DNA from: Kosakonia radicincitans DSM 16656
GTDB lineage: Bacteria > Pseudomonadota > Gammaproteobacteria > Enterobacterales > Enterobacteriaceae
NCBI RefSeq assembly: GCF_000280495.2
Contig: NZ_CP018016.1
Location: 4,774,001 to 4,838,000, forward strand
Direction of reading: 5' to 3'
DNA: 64,000 nt
The notes under the pieces were generated by a model, which saw nothing but the letters and a program-made list of their open reading frames with translations, did not search any database and was not told where the DNA came from. The position numbers and the translations under genes are program-made. Of the stretch, positions 24,236 through 32,956 are shown in pieces. The stretch's first letter is position 1. Every line of letters begins with the position of its first letter.

Positions 24236-25381
24236 TTAGCGCGTCAAATCATCGAAGAATTTTTTCACACCGTCGAAGAAGCTCTTGGAGCGCGGGCTGT
24301 TGTTCTCGCCCGTCGGGCCACCAAAGCTGTCCTGCAGATCTTTCAGCAGTTGCTTCTGCTTTTCGTTCAGGCCAACCGGCGTCTCAACAACGACGCGGCA
24401 CAACAGATCGCCCTGCGCGCCACCACGGACGGACTTCACGCCCTTACCGCGCATGCGGAACAGTTTACCGGTCTGGGTTTCGCTGGGTACTTTCAGCTTC
24501 ACGCGACCATCCAGCGTCGGCACTTCGATTTCACCGCCCAGCGCCGCCATAGCAAAGTTGATCGGCACTTCGCAGTACAGGTTATTGCCTTCACGCTCGA
24601 AGATAGGGTGCTGTTTCACCTGCACCTGAACGTACAGATCGCCTGCCGGTGCGCCATGCTCACCCGCTTCGCCTTCGCCGCTCAGGCGGATGCGATCGCC
24701 GGTGTCCACACCTGCCGGGATTTTGACGGACAGGGTTTTGGATTTCTCCACGCGGCCATGACCGTGACATTTGTTGCACGGATCTTTAATTAGCGTACCG
24801 CGCCCCTGACAGTGCGGACATGTCTGCTGTACGGCAAAGAACCCCTGGCGCATCTGTACCTGGCCGGAACCATGACAGGTCGGACAGGTTTGCGGCTGAG
24901 TGCCGGGTTTAGCGCCGCTGCCGTGGCAAACGTCACACTCTTCCAGCGTCGGAATGCGAATCTCTTTGGTGACGCCGCGAACCGCTTCTTCCAGCGTCAG
25001 ATCCATGTTGTAGCGCAGGTCTGCGCCACGGGCTGCACGCTGACGGCCACGCCCCCCGCCGAAGATATCGCCGAACACATCGCCGAAAATATCACTGAAG
25101 TCAGCGCCGCCGCCAAAACCGCCGCCGCCGAATCCACCGCCACCCATTCCGCCCTGCTCAAATGCAGCATGGCCGTACTGATCGTAAGCCGCACGTTTTT
25201 GGGCATCGGTCAGGACTTCGTAGGCTTCTTTTATTTCTTTAAATTTGGCTTCAGCCTCTTTATCGCCCTGGTTGCGGTCCGGGTGATATTTCATGGCCAG
25301 GCGTTTATACGCCTTTTTGATTTCACGCTCTTCCGCTGTTTTCGGAACGCCTAAAATCTCGTAATAATCTTGCTTCGCCAT
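24236..25381 (-). CDS. dnaJ: DnaJ, Hsp40 co-chaperone
   Basis: 381 residues. The order is a J-domain with the HPD motif in [11 protein letters not shown], a Gly/Phe-rich linker ([10 protein letters not shown]), a zinc domain with four CxxCxGxG repeats ([32 protein letters not shown]), and the C-terminal substrate domain. It stimulates the DnaK ATPase and hands over unfolded clients. It lies 85 bases downstream of dnaK. Confidence 0.99.
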   Translation of the reverse strand: MAKQDYYEILGVPKTAEEREIKKAYKRLAMKYHPDRNQGDKEAEAKFKEIKEAYEVLTDAQKRAAYDQYGHAAFEQGGMGGGGFGGGGFGGGADFSDIFGDVFGDIFGGGRGRQRAARGADLRYNMDLTLEEAVRGVTKEIRIPTLEECDVCHGSGAKPGTQPQTCPTCHGSGQVQMRQGFFAVQQTCPHCQGRGTLIKDPCNKCHGHGRVEKSKTLSVKIPAGVDTGDRIRLSGEGEAGEHGAPAGDLYVQVQVKQHPIFEREGNNLYCEVPINFAMAALGGEIEVPTLDGRVKLKVPSETQTGKLFRMRGKGVKSVRGGAQGDLLCRVVVETPVGLNEKQKQLLKDLQDSFGGPTGENNSPRSKSFFDGVKKFFDDLTR

Positions 25382-25406
25382 CGGTTTATCTGCCCCTTAA
25401 CATACG

Positions 25407-25441
25407 AGCACGGGCGTGGAGAAAACTCCGACGCCCGTGCT
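25407..25441 (-). other. Strong stem-loop between dnaK and dnaJ (position of tpke11)
   Basis: AGCACGGGCGT ... ACGCCCGTGCT is a long, nearly perfect inverted repeat with GGAG/CTCC continuing the stem around an AAAA loop. E. coli has the small RNA tpke11 in this gap. The hairpin may be that RNA's counterpart, or may tune the dnaK:dnaJ ratio. Confidence 0.5.
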
Positions 25442-25466
25442 GGTTATCTACCCTGCATCAGGGCGA

Positions 25467-27380
25467 TTATTTTTTGTCTTTGACTTCTTCGAACTCGGCG
25501 TCGACAACATCGTCATCTTTCGCGTTGTTCGCGGAAGCATCAGCGCCCGCTTGCTGCTGTGCGTGCTGCTGTTGCGCGATTTCCAGCAGTTTCTGAGAAG
25601 CCTGCGCCAGCGCCTGCATTTTCGCTTCGATTTCAGCTTTGTCTTCGCCTTTCAGCGCAACTTCCAGCTCGCTCAGTGCAGACTCGATAGCCGTTTTGTC
25701 TTCTGCCGGCAGTTTATCGCCTGCTTCTTCAACCTGCTTACGCGTGCTATGCAGCAGATGATCGCCCTGGTTACGGGTTTGCACCAGCTCTTCGAATTTA
25801 CGGTCAGATTCCGCATTCGCTTCTGCTTCACGAACCATTTTCGCGATTTCTTCTTCGTTCAGACCCGAAGAAGCCTTGATGGTGATCTTCTGCTCTTTAC
25901 CGCTGTTTTTGTCTTTCGCGGAAACGTGCAGGATACCGTCAGCATCGATATCGAAGGTGACTTCAATCTGCGGCATACCGCGCGGCGCCGGGTTGATACC
26001 ATCCAGGTTGAACTGACCCAGAGATTTGTTATCGGACGCACGTTTACGTTCACCCTGCAGCACATGGATGGTTACAGCGGACTGGTTATCTTCCGCAGTA
26101 GAGAACACCTGGCTGTGCTTGGTCGGGATGGTGGTGTTTTTGTTGATCAGCGCAGTCATCACGCCGCCCATGGTTTCGATACCCAGCGACAGTGGGGTAA
26201 CGTCCAGCAACAGAACGTCTTTAACTTCACCAGTCAGAACACCGCCCTGAACCGCAGCACCGATAGCAACGGCTTCATCCGGGTTAACGTCTTTACGCGG
26301 CTCTTTACCGAAGAACTCAGCCACTTTTTTCTGCACCATCGGCATACGAGTCTGGCCACCGACCAGGATCACGTCGTTGATGTCGGATACGGACAGGCCA
26401 GCATCCTGCAGTGCAACTTTCAGCGGCTCGATTGAACGGTTAACCAGATCTTCCACCAGGCTTTCCAGTTTCGCGCGAGTCACTTTAATGTTCATGTGTT
26501 TCGGACCGGTCGCGTCTGCGGTGATGTACGGCAGGTTCACGTCGGTCTGCTGTGCGGAAGAAAGCTCGATTTTCGCTTTTTCTGCCGCTTCTTTCAGACG
26601 CTGCATCGCCAGCGGATCGTTGCGCAGATCGATACCCTGATCTTTCTTGAACTCTTCCACCAGGTAGTTGATCAGGCGGCTATCGAAGTCTTCACCACCC
26701 AGGTGGGTATCACCGTTAGTAGCCAGTACTTCGAAGGTTTTTTCGCCGTCAACTTCATCGATTTCGATGATAGAGATATCGAACGTACCACCGCCCAGGT
26801 CGTAAACCGCGATGGTGCGGTTACCGGTTTCTTTATCCAGACCGTAGGCCAGCGCTGCCGCTGTCGGTTCGTTAATGATACGTTTCACTTCCAGACCTGC
26901 GATACGGCCAGCGTCTTTGGTTGCCTGGCGCTGAGCATCGTTAAAGTAAGCAGGTACGGTGATAACCGCTTCAGTTACCGGCTCGCCCAGGTAATCTTCG
27001 GCAGTTTTCTTCATTTTTTTCAGCACTTCGGCAGAGATCTGCGGCGGTGCCATTTTGGTGCCTTTTACATCAAGCCATGCATCGCCGTTATCAGCAGCAA
27101 TGATTTTGTACGGCATGATGGCTTCGTCACGCTGGACTTCTTCGTCCTGGAAGCGACGGCCGATCAGGCGTTTGATCGCAAACAGGGTGTTTTGCGGGTT
27201 CGTCACGGCCTGACGTTTAGCCGGCTGACCTACCAGAGTTTCACCATCCTGTGTGTAAGCAATGATAGAAGGAGTGGTGCGATCGCCTTCAGCATTCTCC
27301 AGCACACGAGCCTGAGTGCCATCCATAATGGCTACACAAGAGTTGGTTGTCCCAAGGTCGATACCAATAATTTTACCCAT
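25467..27380 (-). CDS. dnaK: DnaK, Hsp70 chaperone
   Basis: 637 residues (E. coli 638). The nucleotide-binding domain starts [20 protein letters not shown] and has [15 protein letters not shown] and [11 protein letters not shown]. The substrate-binding domain follows the linker [18 protein letters not shown]. The disordered tail ends EFEEVKDKK. It is transcribed first, ahead of dnaJ, from the heat-shock promoter at 27501-27533. Confidence 0.99.
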   Translation of the reverse strand: MGKIIGIDLGTTNSCVAIMDGTQARVLENAEGDRTTPSIIAYTQDGETLVGQPAKRQAVTNPQNTLFAIKRLIGRRFQDEEVQRDEAIMPYKIIAADNGDAWLDVKGTKMAPPQISAEVLKKMKKTAEDYLGEPVTEAVITVPAYFNDAQRQATKDAGRIAGLEVKRIINEPTAAALAYGLDKETGNRTIAVYDLGGGTFDISIIEIDEVDGEKTFEVLATNGDTHLGGEDFDSRLINYLVEEFKKDQGIDLRNDPLAMQRLKEAAEKAKIELSSAQQTDVNLPYITADATGPKHMNIKVTRAKLESLVEDLVNRSIEPLKVALQDAGLSVSDINDVILVGGQTRMPMVQKKVAEFFGKEPRKDVNPDEAVAIGAAVQGGVLTGEVKDVLLLDVTPLSLGIETMGGVMTALINKNTTIPTKHSQVFSTAEDNQSAVTIHVLQGERKRASDNKSLGQFNLDGINPAPRGMPQIEVTFDIDADGILHVSAKDKNSGKEQKITIKASSGLNEEEIAKMVREAEANAESDRKFEELVQTRNQGDHLLHSTRKQVEEAGDKLPAEDKTAIESALSELEVALKGEDKAEIEAKMQALAQASQKLLEIAQQQHAQQQAGADASANNAKDDDVVDAEFEEVKDKK

Positions 27381-27500
27381 CTAAACGTCTCCACTAAAAA
27401 TTCGTCATCATGTGGTTGTGAACCTGTAATAAGGGCGAAACGTGCTGTTTCAACCACCCTGTATCGTTTTTTTTTCAGGCCCACACACTGCGGTTGACTA

Positions 27501-27533
27501 CAAGATGGGGTCGCTAAGCGGCTCATCAAGGGG
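27501..27533 (-). promoter_or_regulatory. Sigma-32 heat-shock promoter of dnaKJ
   Basis: On the minus strand, CCCCTTGATG (27524-27533), a 13-base spacer and CCCCATCTTG (27501-27510) match the RpoH consensus CTTGAA-N13/14-CCCCATNT very well. It lies about 120 bases upstream of dnaK, like P1 of E. coli dnaK. Confidence 0.9.
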
Positions 27534-27678
27534 CAAACGATAAAAAATTTTTTAATTTACACCTGTTCAGATCATAGACAGGCCCATTACCGCTATTTAT
27601 GATGCCGCGCCCCGCCAGTTCAACAGGGTGCGGGGACTTTCATTTCTCCCTTTTCATATTGATTTATTTTGAGGAATT

Positions 27679-27702
27679 ATGGGCAAGCCAAAATTCATTT
27701 AG
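27679..27702 (+). pseudogene. Orphaned 5' end of satP (start codon and ribosome site cut off by the element)
   Basis: GAGGAATT precedes an ATG whose reading runs M-G-K-P-K-F-I-stop. The first two codons (ATG GGC) and the next AA are what an intact satP start (M-G-N-T-K-L) needs. The sequence then diverges exactly at TGGGCAA, the left copy of the 7-bp repeat. This is the native satP start left behind when the element inserted; it now yields at most a seven-residue peptide. Confidence 0.8.
27680..27686 (+). repeat. attL core TGGGCAA
   Basis: Left copy of the 7-bp direct repeat, inside the stranded satP start (A-TGGGCAA-G). Short identical cores are usual for large serine recombinases. Confidence 0.75.
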
Positions 27703-27723
27703 GAAAAGAAAAAATCACATTAG

Positions 27724-27742
27724 CGTTAATGATAATCATTCC
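27724..27742. promoter_or_regulatory. Fur-box-like site
   Basis: TAATGATAATCATT (27727-27740) matches the centre of the 19-bp Fur consensus GATAATGATAATCATTATC base for base. It overlaps the weak -35 (TTCCCA, 27739-27744) that, with a 17-base spacer, pairs with the -10 TAAAAT (27762-27767) for the Fur-like gene. Binding by host Fur or by the element's own regulator would block this promoter. Confidence 0.7.
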
Positions 27743-27805
27743 CAAACACAGAATTTCGTGATAAAATAACCGAACACCAGGAAAACACACAAAACAGGAG
27801 ACATA

Positions 27806-28150
27806 TTGACCCCAACGCCCATGCTGCCAGCGTTTGCAGCGCCTACAGATGAGGAACGCGCTACCCTCGCCGCGATCCTGAATGACACCGGCCTCCGTGC
27901 CACAGTCCCCCGGATTAATGTCTTGCATTACCTGAACACAACCGATATTCCCGTAACCGCTGAGATGACCAGCCGGTGCGTTGACGTGCCACTATCGACT
28001 GCGTACAGAACGCTCACCGCACTCGAAATTAATCACCTCGCCGGAGTGACCTTCGCGCGTGGTGATGTCACACGCTGGTTCCGTTTCCTCCCGGATACAC
28101 CGCAGCACTGTCCTGCATGTGGGCAGAGCTTTTACGGCGAATACGCCTGA
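27806..28150 (+). CDS. Short Fur-family regulator encoded by the element
   Basis: 114 residues. The middle aligns with the Fur winged helix: TGLRATVPRINVLHYL corresponds to AGLKVTLPRLKILEVL of E. coli Fur, and PLSTAYRTLTALE to the recognition helix GLATVYRVLNQFD. The wing is followed by HCPACGQSF, equivalent to the CxxC of Fur. The protein then stops. It lacks the His-rich HHHDH metal site and nearly all of the dimerisation domain of the ~148-residue family. The start is a TTG at 27806 with AGGAG five bases before it; the next ATG (27821) is too far away. Family membership is by eye and fairly secure; function is unknown. Confidence 0.75.
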   Translation: MTPTPMLPAFAAPTDEERATLAAILNDTGLRATVPRINVLHYLNTTDIPVTAEMTSRCVDVPLSTAYRTLTALEINHLAGVTFARGDVTRWFRFLPDTPQHCPACGQSFYGEYA

Positions 28151-28268
28151 CCACCTGAGACACAAGTACTGACGAGATGACCGCATATTACGGTCACGCC
28201 AAATGACGCTCACCAGAGAGCGCCATAGACCCGCTACACCCTTTACTCACTGATTACGGAGAACAACT

Positions 28269-28775
28269 ATGATTACAAAAAGACAGGCTCAGAGAGCCGC
28301 AGAGAGCGATTTACAGGCATTTATAACTGAGGCCGCCGCCCGGTTCAAACCCGACGCAACCGTATTAGCCGCGCGGATCGAAACCGCCGTCCAACGTTAC
28401 ACCGCCAGCAGCACCACACAACGTTTCCACGCCGCCGCGCCGCTGGCAATCCAGCAACTCCAGGAGAAGATATTGGAGGGGTGGCGATACGATATCGGCA
28501 TCCCGCAGTCCGTTTACGTTGCCGGTACGGGGAATATGAGTATCACGCTCCGCAAACCGGCGGAGCTGGTGGAGCAGGAGATAGCTGACCTGAAACGGCA
28601 GGTTGAGGATTCATACCACAACGAACTCGCCGCCGCGATGGAACGTGAGGTTGATAAACTGGTGCAGGACGCCGCCAACGAGGCACAGCGCCGTGCAGAG
28701 GAAGCCGCAGCCGCAGAACGGGACGCTATGCGCCAGCGTCTCCGCGATATGCTGCTGACCGGGGCGACAGCATGA
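28269..28775 (+). CDS. Unknown element protein, helical and charged
   Basis: 168 residues, not recognised. It is rich in Ala, Glu, Gln and Arg. The C-terminal part (KRQVEDSYHNELAAAMEREV and onwards to about residue 160) looks like a long coiled coil. It starts at an ATG with GGAG eight bases upstream. Its stop overlaps the next start as ATGA. Such proteins occur in phage and satellite early operons, but no function can be assigned. Confidence 0.7.
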   Translation: MITKRQAQRAAESDLQAFITEAAARFKPDATVLAARIETAVQRYTASSTTQRFHAAAPLAIQQLQEKILEGWRYDIGIPQSVYVAGTGNMSITLRKPAELVEQEIADLKRQVEDSYHNELAAAMEREVDKLVQDAANEAQRRAEEAAAAERDAMRQRLRDMLLTGATA

Positions 28776-28924
28776 CAGCTACCAAAACCAAAAGCGGGCC
28801 ACCAGCGCCCGCACATATCGACCCGGATGCACTGGAGCGAGCTATTGCCGCCGCTCGCACAATCAAAGCTGCCAACCCGGACAGGTACAAATCGCTGCCC
28901 GTCCAGCCGGAGGTTAAACGATGA
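28772..28924 (+). CDS. Small element protein of 50 residues
   Basis: Starts MTATKTKSGPPAPAHIDPDA and ends PVQPEVKR. It overlaps both neighbours by four bases (ATGA at each end), a strong sign that it is translated as part of the chain. No recognised domain; a basic, Ala/Pro-rich peptide with one short predicted helix (LERAIAAARTIKAA). Confidence 0.65.
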   Translation: MTATKTKSGPPAPAHIDPDALERAIAAARTIKAANPDRYKSLPVQPEVKR

Positions 28925-29118
28925 AAATTTACGATATCACCGTGACGGGAACAACCGCCGACTGGCTGGCCGCCACGCGCGGGAATATACCTCTGCCGGT
29001 GTTCGTTCGTAAGCTGCTAACGGAGATCGCCAGCAATCCGGAAAAATATAACGACCTGACCCAAACCCTTAACGACTCAGTGGAGTGCAAATGCCAAACC
29101 CGAACAACGAAAAAATAA
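28921..29118 (+). CDS. Small element protein of 65 residues
   Basis: MKIYDITVTGTTADWLAATR followed by a region rich in Leu and Glu. The C-terminus is basic with two Cys (ECKCQTRTTKK). It is coupled to the previous gene by ATGA and overlaps the helicase gene by 28 bases. Not recognised. It could be a DNA-binding or accessory replication factor from its position, which is inference only. Confidence 0.65.
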   Translation: MKIYDITVTGTTADWLAATRGNIPLPVFVRKLLTEIASNPEKYNDLTQTLNDSVECKCQTRTTKK

Positions 29119-30428
29119 TTGTTAACGCCGCCAATGATTCCGATGGGATCTACATCGACGAAAAAAACGAACATGAGCGACTGGCACACCAGTTTGCGGA
29201 ATACCTGATTAACCAGGGCTTCATCTATCTGGCTCGCAAAAACGGTGCAGACCTGTATAGCACGTTGACAGGTAAATTCCATCCGTTCCACGCGGAGACT
29301 AACCTCTATCAGCAGTGGCTGCGAAAACAGCCAGAGCACAGCGGTCACAATCCCCTGTTACACGATATTCTCCGCCAGCGGATTAAATACGCATCGGCGC
29401 GTGAGTTTATCCCCGGAGGCGCTCGCCCTCTGGTATACGAAGCGGACGGTGTACCCGTACTGAATACGTGGAAGCCATACGAACCACAGACAACCGACAC
29501 AGCCGGTATTGATTTGTCACTCTGGGTTGAATATCTGGAACGCCTGTTCCCGGACGCTGGCGAGCGGCACACCGTTGTACAATGGCTGGCGCATATGTTC
29601 CAGCACCCGGAGGTTAAACCCTCATGGCACCTCATGCTGACGAGTGCGACCGGCACAGGGAAAGGATTCCTGTTCGATCAGGTTCTCTCATCCCTGCTAT
29701 GCGGGCAGGCATCGTTACTCAGTTCGTATGACCGACTAACCGGCCAGTTCAGCACAGTAATCGCTGACAATTTGCTGGTGTTCTTGGACGATTGCCGCAG
29801 TAGCTCAAAATCACTACATACCCGTTTGAAATCCCTGCTGACAGAGCGCCACCAGCAGATCGAGGAGAAGCAGGAGCAGGCCCGGATGGTCTCAACTTAT
29901 ACGCGGTTTATCCTCGCCAGCAACGAGCGACGCCCGATCCGCTTTTCCCCGAACGAGCGTGAGCGCCGTTGGTTCGTCGTCCGGTTCATGGAGCATCGCC
30001 ATAACCCAGAAGAGACCGGCGAATTTATTGGTCGATTAGCGCAATGGCTAACGCAGGATGGCAGCCTCGATGCCATTTACTGGTGGTTGATGGCCTGTGA
30101 CCTGACCGGGTTCAACCCGCATCATTGCCACGTGACGGAGACACTGGCGGAGATGCAGGAACAATCGCGATCCATGCTGGATATCGGGTTATCCGACTGG
30201 CTGGAGTCAAACCGGGTCTTCAAAATGGAAACGGTACGCCTGCTGTTTGATGCACCGGCAGACCTGATTAAGCACAGGCTGGAGGAACTTGGATATCGAC
30301 AAGCGCCAATCAATACCAATGGGCAGGGGGTAGATCGCTCTCGCTACTGGTTCCCGGCAGACTGGAAACCCAAAAAGGCGGCGCAGTGGCTGGAGGATGC
30401 AGCAGACGGTACGACAGAGCAATTCTGA
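29091..30428 (+). CDS. SF3-type helicase / DUF5906-like replication protein
   Basis: 445 residues. It has a Walker A at about residue 190 (LTSATGTGKGFLFDQV), a Walker B at about residue 230 (NLLVFLDDCRSS), and a sensor/arginine-finger block FILASNERRPIRFSPNERER typical of superfamily 3 helicases of phages and satellites. The C-terminal part resembles a small winged helix. There is no visible primase domain. The ATG at 29091 has GGAG five bases before it; a GTG at 29085 lies within the ribosome site. It is probably the element's replication initiator/helicase, with the repeats just downstream as candidate origin. Confidence 0.85.
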   Translation: MPNPNNEKIIVNAANDSDGIYIDEKNEHERLAHQFAEYLINQGFIYLARKNGADLYSTLTGKFHPFHAETNLYQQWLRKQPEHSGHNPLLHDILRQRIKYASAREFIPGGARPLVYEADGVPVLNTWKPYEPQTTDTAGIDLSLWVEYLERLFPDAGERHTVVQWLAHMFQHPEVKPSWHLMLTSATGTGKGFLFDQVLSSLLCGQASLLSSYDRLTGQFSTVIADNLLVFLDDCRSSSKSLHTRLKSLLTERHQQIEEKQEQARMVSTYTRFILASNERRPIRFSPNERERRWFVVRFMEHRHNPEETGEFIGRLAQWLTQDGSLDAIYWWLMACDLTGFNPHHCHVTETLAEMQEQSRSMLDIGLSDWLESNRVFKMETVRLLFDAPADLIKHRLEELGYRQAPINTNGQGVDRSRYWFPADWKPKKAAQWLEDAADGTTEQF

Positions 30429-30430
30429 CA

Positions 30431-30453
30431 GGGAGCTACACGCTCCCTTTTTT
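30431..30453 (+). terminator. Terminator of the replication operon
   Basis: GGGAG-ctacacg-CTCCC followed by six T, directly after the helicase stop. Confidence 0.85.
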
Positions 30454-30476
30454 GCGTCCATCAGTCGAAAAAACCC

Positions 30477-30590
30477 AAATAATCCCACCCATACAGAAAA
30501 TAATCCCACGACAATCCCAGAATGAAAACCAATAAAATCATTACAAATCAACAATTAATATAAATAATCCCGATAAGCCCAGCAATCCCG
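30477..30590. repeat. AATCCC iteron-like repeats, candidate replication origin
   Basis: Five copies of AATCCC occur in about 110 bases (30481, 30502, 30513, 30566, 30584). Three have the longer form ATAATCCC and all are in the same orientation, in AT-rich DNA directly after the helicase gene and its terminator. From here to 31004 no convincing gene is seen; 30845-30895 is extremely AT-rich (AAATATATTTAAATATTTG). This fits an origin with iterons and a melting region. Confidence 0.55.
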
Positions 30591-30970
30591 CATCCTTATT
30601 TATATACAACGTTAGTTACTGTGGCGCACGCCAGTAAGCAACAGGGGCAGCCGTAGGCAAAGCGAAGCGCCGTGTGCAAATCTAAAGTGGCGGCACTGTT
30701 CCTGGCTAAGGGACAACGCCGTAGCGCTAAACAAGATTCGACTCCACCGGGCCAGCCTTATGCACACGAAAAATATCTGGGATCATTTCCCATGACAAAT
30801 TTGTCGCCAGCAGGCACAGCAACGCCCACAGCGATCTACACGACGCCGGTTTTCCCACATTAAATATATTTAAATATTTGTTATTTAACAAAAATAAAGC
30901 GTTGCATTAGTGAAAGAGAAAAGCACGGTCAAGTTTTCACAAAGGGTATACCTGAAATGAAGAGCGCAAT

Positions 30971-31060
30971 CGTGAACAAAGTCATTCACAATGAGTAGTA
31001 AAAATTGACTCTATGTAGATAGTTCACGTAAAATAATGATATGATAACTTAATGTGAACA
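30971..31060 (+). promoter_or_regulatory. Promoter of the small resolvase with GTGAAC repeats
   Basis: TTGACT (31005-31010), an 18-base spacer and TAAAAT (31029-31034) form a good sigma-70 promoter. It is surrounded by GTGAA-N8-TTCAC (30972-30989) and by GTTCAC (31022-31027) with GTGAAC (31054-31059). The repeats could be resolvase binding sites or operators. Confidence 0.65.
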
Positions 31061-31067
31061 AAAAATA

Positions 31068-31682
31068 ATGACAATGACACACGCATACCTCAGGGCATCC
31101 ACCGACGACCAGGACGCGACACGCGCTCTTGATACACTTAATTACTTTGTGGAAAAACACCAGCTAACAAATGTTGTTCACTACGTTGAAAACTTCTCTG
31201 GTGCCAAGCTGGAACGCCCGGAACTTACCCGGTTACTTGCCGCTGCCGAGGATGGTGATTATTTGCTGGTGGAATCTATCGACCGCTTGACCCGGCTCCC
31301 CGCTACACAATATGAAGCCTTAAAGGCTCGTATTGAAGAGCGCGGCTTACGTGTCATTGTTGTGGATCTGCCGACCTCCCACGATGCGTTAAAATCCAAA
31401 CCTGGTGATCGTATAATAGAACTTGTCAATGGTCTGATGATGGACATTGCAGCCCATTATGCACACGAGGACTACACCAAACGCCGCCAGCGTCAGGCGC
31501 AAGGCATCGCCAAGGCTAAGGCTGAAAACAAGTACAAAGGCAGACCGGCAGATATCAATCTGCGAAGTAAGATTGAGTCGTACCTCAACAAAGGCGGGAA
31601 TACCTATGCTGAGATCGCGAAGTTATGTGATTGCTCCATTGGCATGGTCGCCAAGGTGAAGAAGATTTTCGAAACTCCCTGA
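31068..31682 (+). CDS. Small serine recombinase (resolvase/invertase family)
   Basis: 204 residues. The catalytic domain has AYLRASTDDQDATRAL with the nucleophilic Ser in the RAST motif, FSGAKLERPELTRLL, and LLVESIDRLTRLPATQYE. After a long helix, a C-terminal helix-turn-helix (YAEIAKLCDCSIGMVAKVKK) binds DNA. The start is ATG 31068 or the in-frame ATG 31074. Proteins of this form resolve dimers or invert DNA; here it may resolve multimers of the excised element or control a switch. Confidence 0.88.
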   Translation: MTMTHAYLRASTDDQDATRALDTLNYFVEKHQLTNVVHYVENFSGAKLERPELTRLLAAAEDGDYLLVESIDRLTRLPATQYEALKARIEERGLRVIVVDLPTSHDALKSKPGDRIIELVNGLMMDIAAHYAHEDYTKRRQRQAQGIAKAKAENKYKGRPADINLRSKIESYLNKGGNTYAEIAKLCDCSIGMVAKVKKIFETP

Positions 31683-32014
31683 CAAATCACAATCACAACC
31701 ATCGCCAGCCTGGTCTGATATTTTCCAAAGATTCAGAGCAACTATTACGAACGGTGCAAATCGGTTAGGCCGTACTGCTCGAGCTACATGATATTTGCGC
31801 CGCTGGCTATGTATAAGGTAGTGGTACTTCTGAAACCTTCTCGGCGGGGGAGGTGAGAGGGCTCGGGGATATTGCTCCCCCCCTGCGTCAATCAGTTACT
31901 CAAGCAAGCCATTCAACGGTGCTCACGTTGCGTATAAACAGCTATTTCCGCACTCCTAAAGTGCAATTGGCTATACTTATTCTTTTTAAATAATCCGCCT
32001 TGTTTCGATGGAGA
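31683..32014. other. Gene-free spacer between the resolvase and glycosyltransferase genes
   Basis: 332 bases between converging genes. Apart from a short G/C hairpin (GGGG-atattgct-CCCC, 31865-31880), no gene, promoter or clear repeat is seen. Confidence 0.5.
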
Positions 32015-32956
32015 TTATTTCATCTTGGTTACAAGTTTGATGAAAAAACAGACATCACTGAAACTGCGTATCCCTTGCCAAAGAAGTCGTAGAGAAACAC
32101 GATTCCGAAATGCCTTCTTTATATCAGTACGCTTTTGTACGCGACGTCGATATAGCCCGAGAAAATGCCGTGCTTCAACCAGAGCATGGCGCAGAAGATA
32201 ACTACGTATCAGGCGATTTTCCGGCAGATGCGCCTGTTGGTGTAATTCATCTATGACATCAATATAATCCAATGCACGATAATCAAAATAATCAGCCCGA
32301 TGGGTAATGGATGCAACATTGGTTCGCCAAGTATAATCCTTGTGATCCGAGATGTAGAACACCCCATTACTTACTGCCAGTTGCACGGACCAGAGGATAT
32401 CTTTGTGGCTTTTCCCCGCATGGAACACTATTCCATGCTTATGCAGGTAGGCTGAACGCGTTATCTGTAACCAGAGATAATGTGGCCACTCTCGTTGACT
32501 GACACAATGACGAATCCATTTGTGTCCAGTTAGCTGTTGCCTGTAAAGTTGCTTACTGTGTACAGGTCTGGCTGGTTCACCATCAGCTCCACACCAAGCA
32601 TTAAAGAGCACTACGTCAGCCTGAGTTTCAATAGCAGTGCACCAGCGTTTGTAGATAAACTCGTCAGCAACACAGTCGTCAGCGTCAAGAAATATCACCC
32701 ATTCGCCACAATGAACGGCTAACGCCGCATTCCTGGCGGCGTAGACGCCTTGGTTTTCCTGCTCCAAAAGGATAATGCGAGGGTCATTGTATCTTTGGAC
32801 TATATTGCTGGTAGCATCAGTCGAACCATCGTTAACGACGATCAACTCCATCTCTACACGGTTTTCCTTTAGAAGGCTATCGATTAGCCCACCAATTGTG
32901 GTTTCAGCGTTATAGGCTGGGATAATGATACTGACATCTGGTGTAAGAGACCGCAC
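32015..32956 (-). CDS. Family 2 glycosyltransferase, WaaH-like
   Basis: 313 residues. GT-A fold motifs are VSIIIPAYNAETT at the N-terminus, VVNDGSTDAT, ENQGVYAARNAAL, and the DxD metal site in IFLDADDCVADEF. The middle pattern WIRHCVSQREWPHYLW ... AGKSHKDILWSVQLA resembles WaaH (YibD), an LPS-core glucuronyltransferase of E. coli. The frame opens with a GTG at 33007, but the GTG at 32956 is preferred. It shares one base with the upstream stop (TAGTG) and has AAGGGG eight bases before it. Probably surface-sugar-modifying cargo. Confidence 0.8.
   Translation of the reverse strand: MRSLTPDVSIIIPAYNAETTIGGLIDSLLKENRVEMELIVVNDGSTDATSNIVQRYNDPRIILLEQENQGVYAARNAALAVHCGEWVIFLDADDCVADEFIYKRWCTAIETQADVVLFNAWCGADGEPARPVHSKQLYRQQLTGHKWIRHCVSQREWPHYLWLQITRSAYLHKHGIVFHAGKSHKDILWSVQLAVSNGVFYISDHKDYTWRTNVASITHRADYFDYRALDYIDVIDELHQQAHLPENRLIRSYLLRHALVEARHFLGLYRRRVQKRTDIKKAFRNRVSLRLLWQGIRSFSDVCFFIKLVTKMK

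Noticed and set aside
25416..27497. Long frames opposite dnaK (339 and 333 codons)
   Set aside because: Antisense open frames over dnaK are a long-known artefact of its codon bias; no ribosome site or domain supports them.
28139..28268. Small frames in the gap after the Fur-like gene
   Set aside because: The longest (about 8 codons from an ATG near 28175) is too short and lacks support.
30481..30590. AATCCC repeats as a CRISPR array
   Set aside because: The repeat unit is only 6-8 bases with irregular spacing and there are no cas genes; iterons fit better.
30672..30863. 63-codon frame downstream of the helicase
   Set aside because: No ribosome site, low-complexity composition, and it lies between candidate origin repeats and AT-rich DNA; better explained as non-coding.
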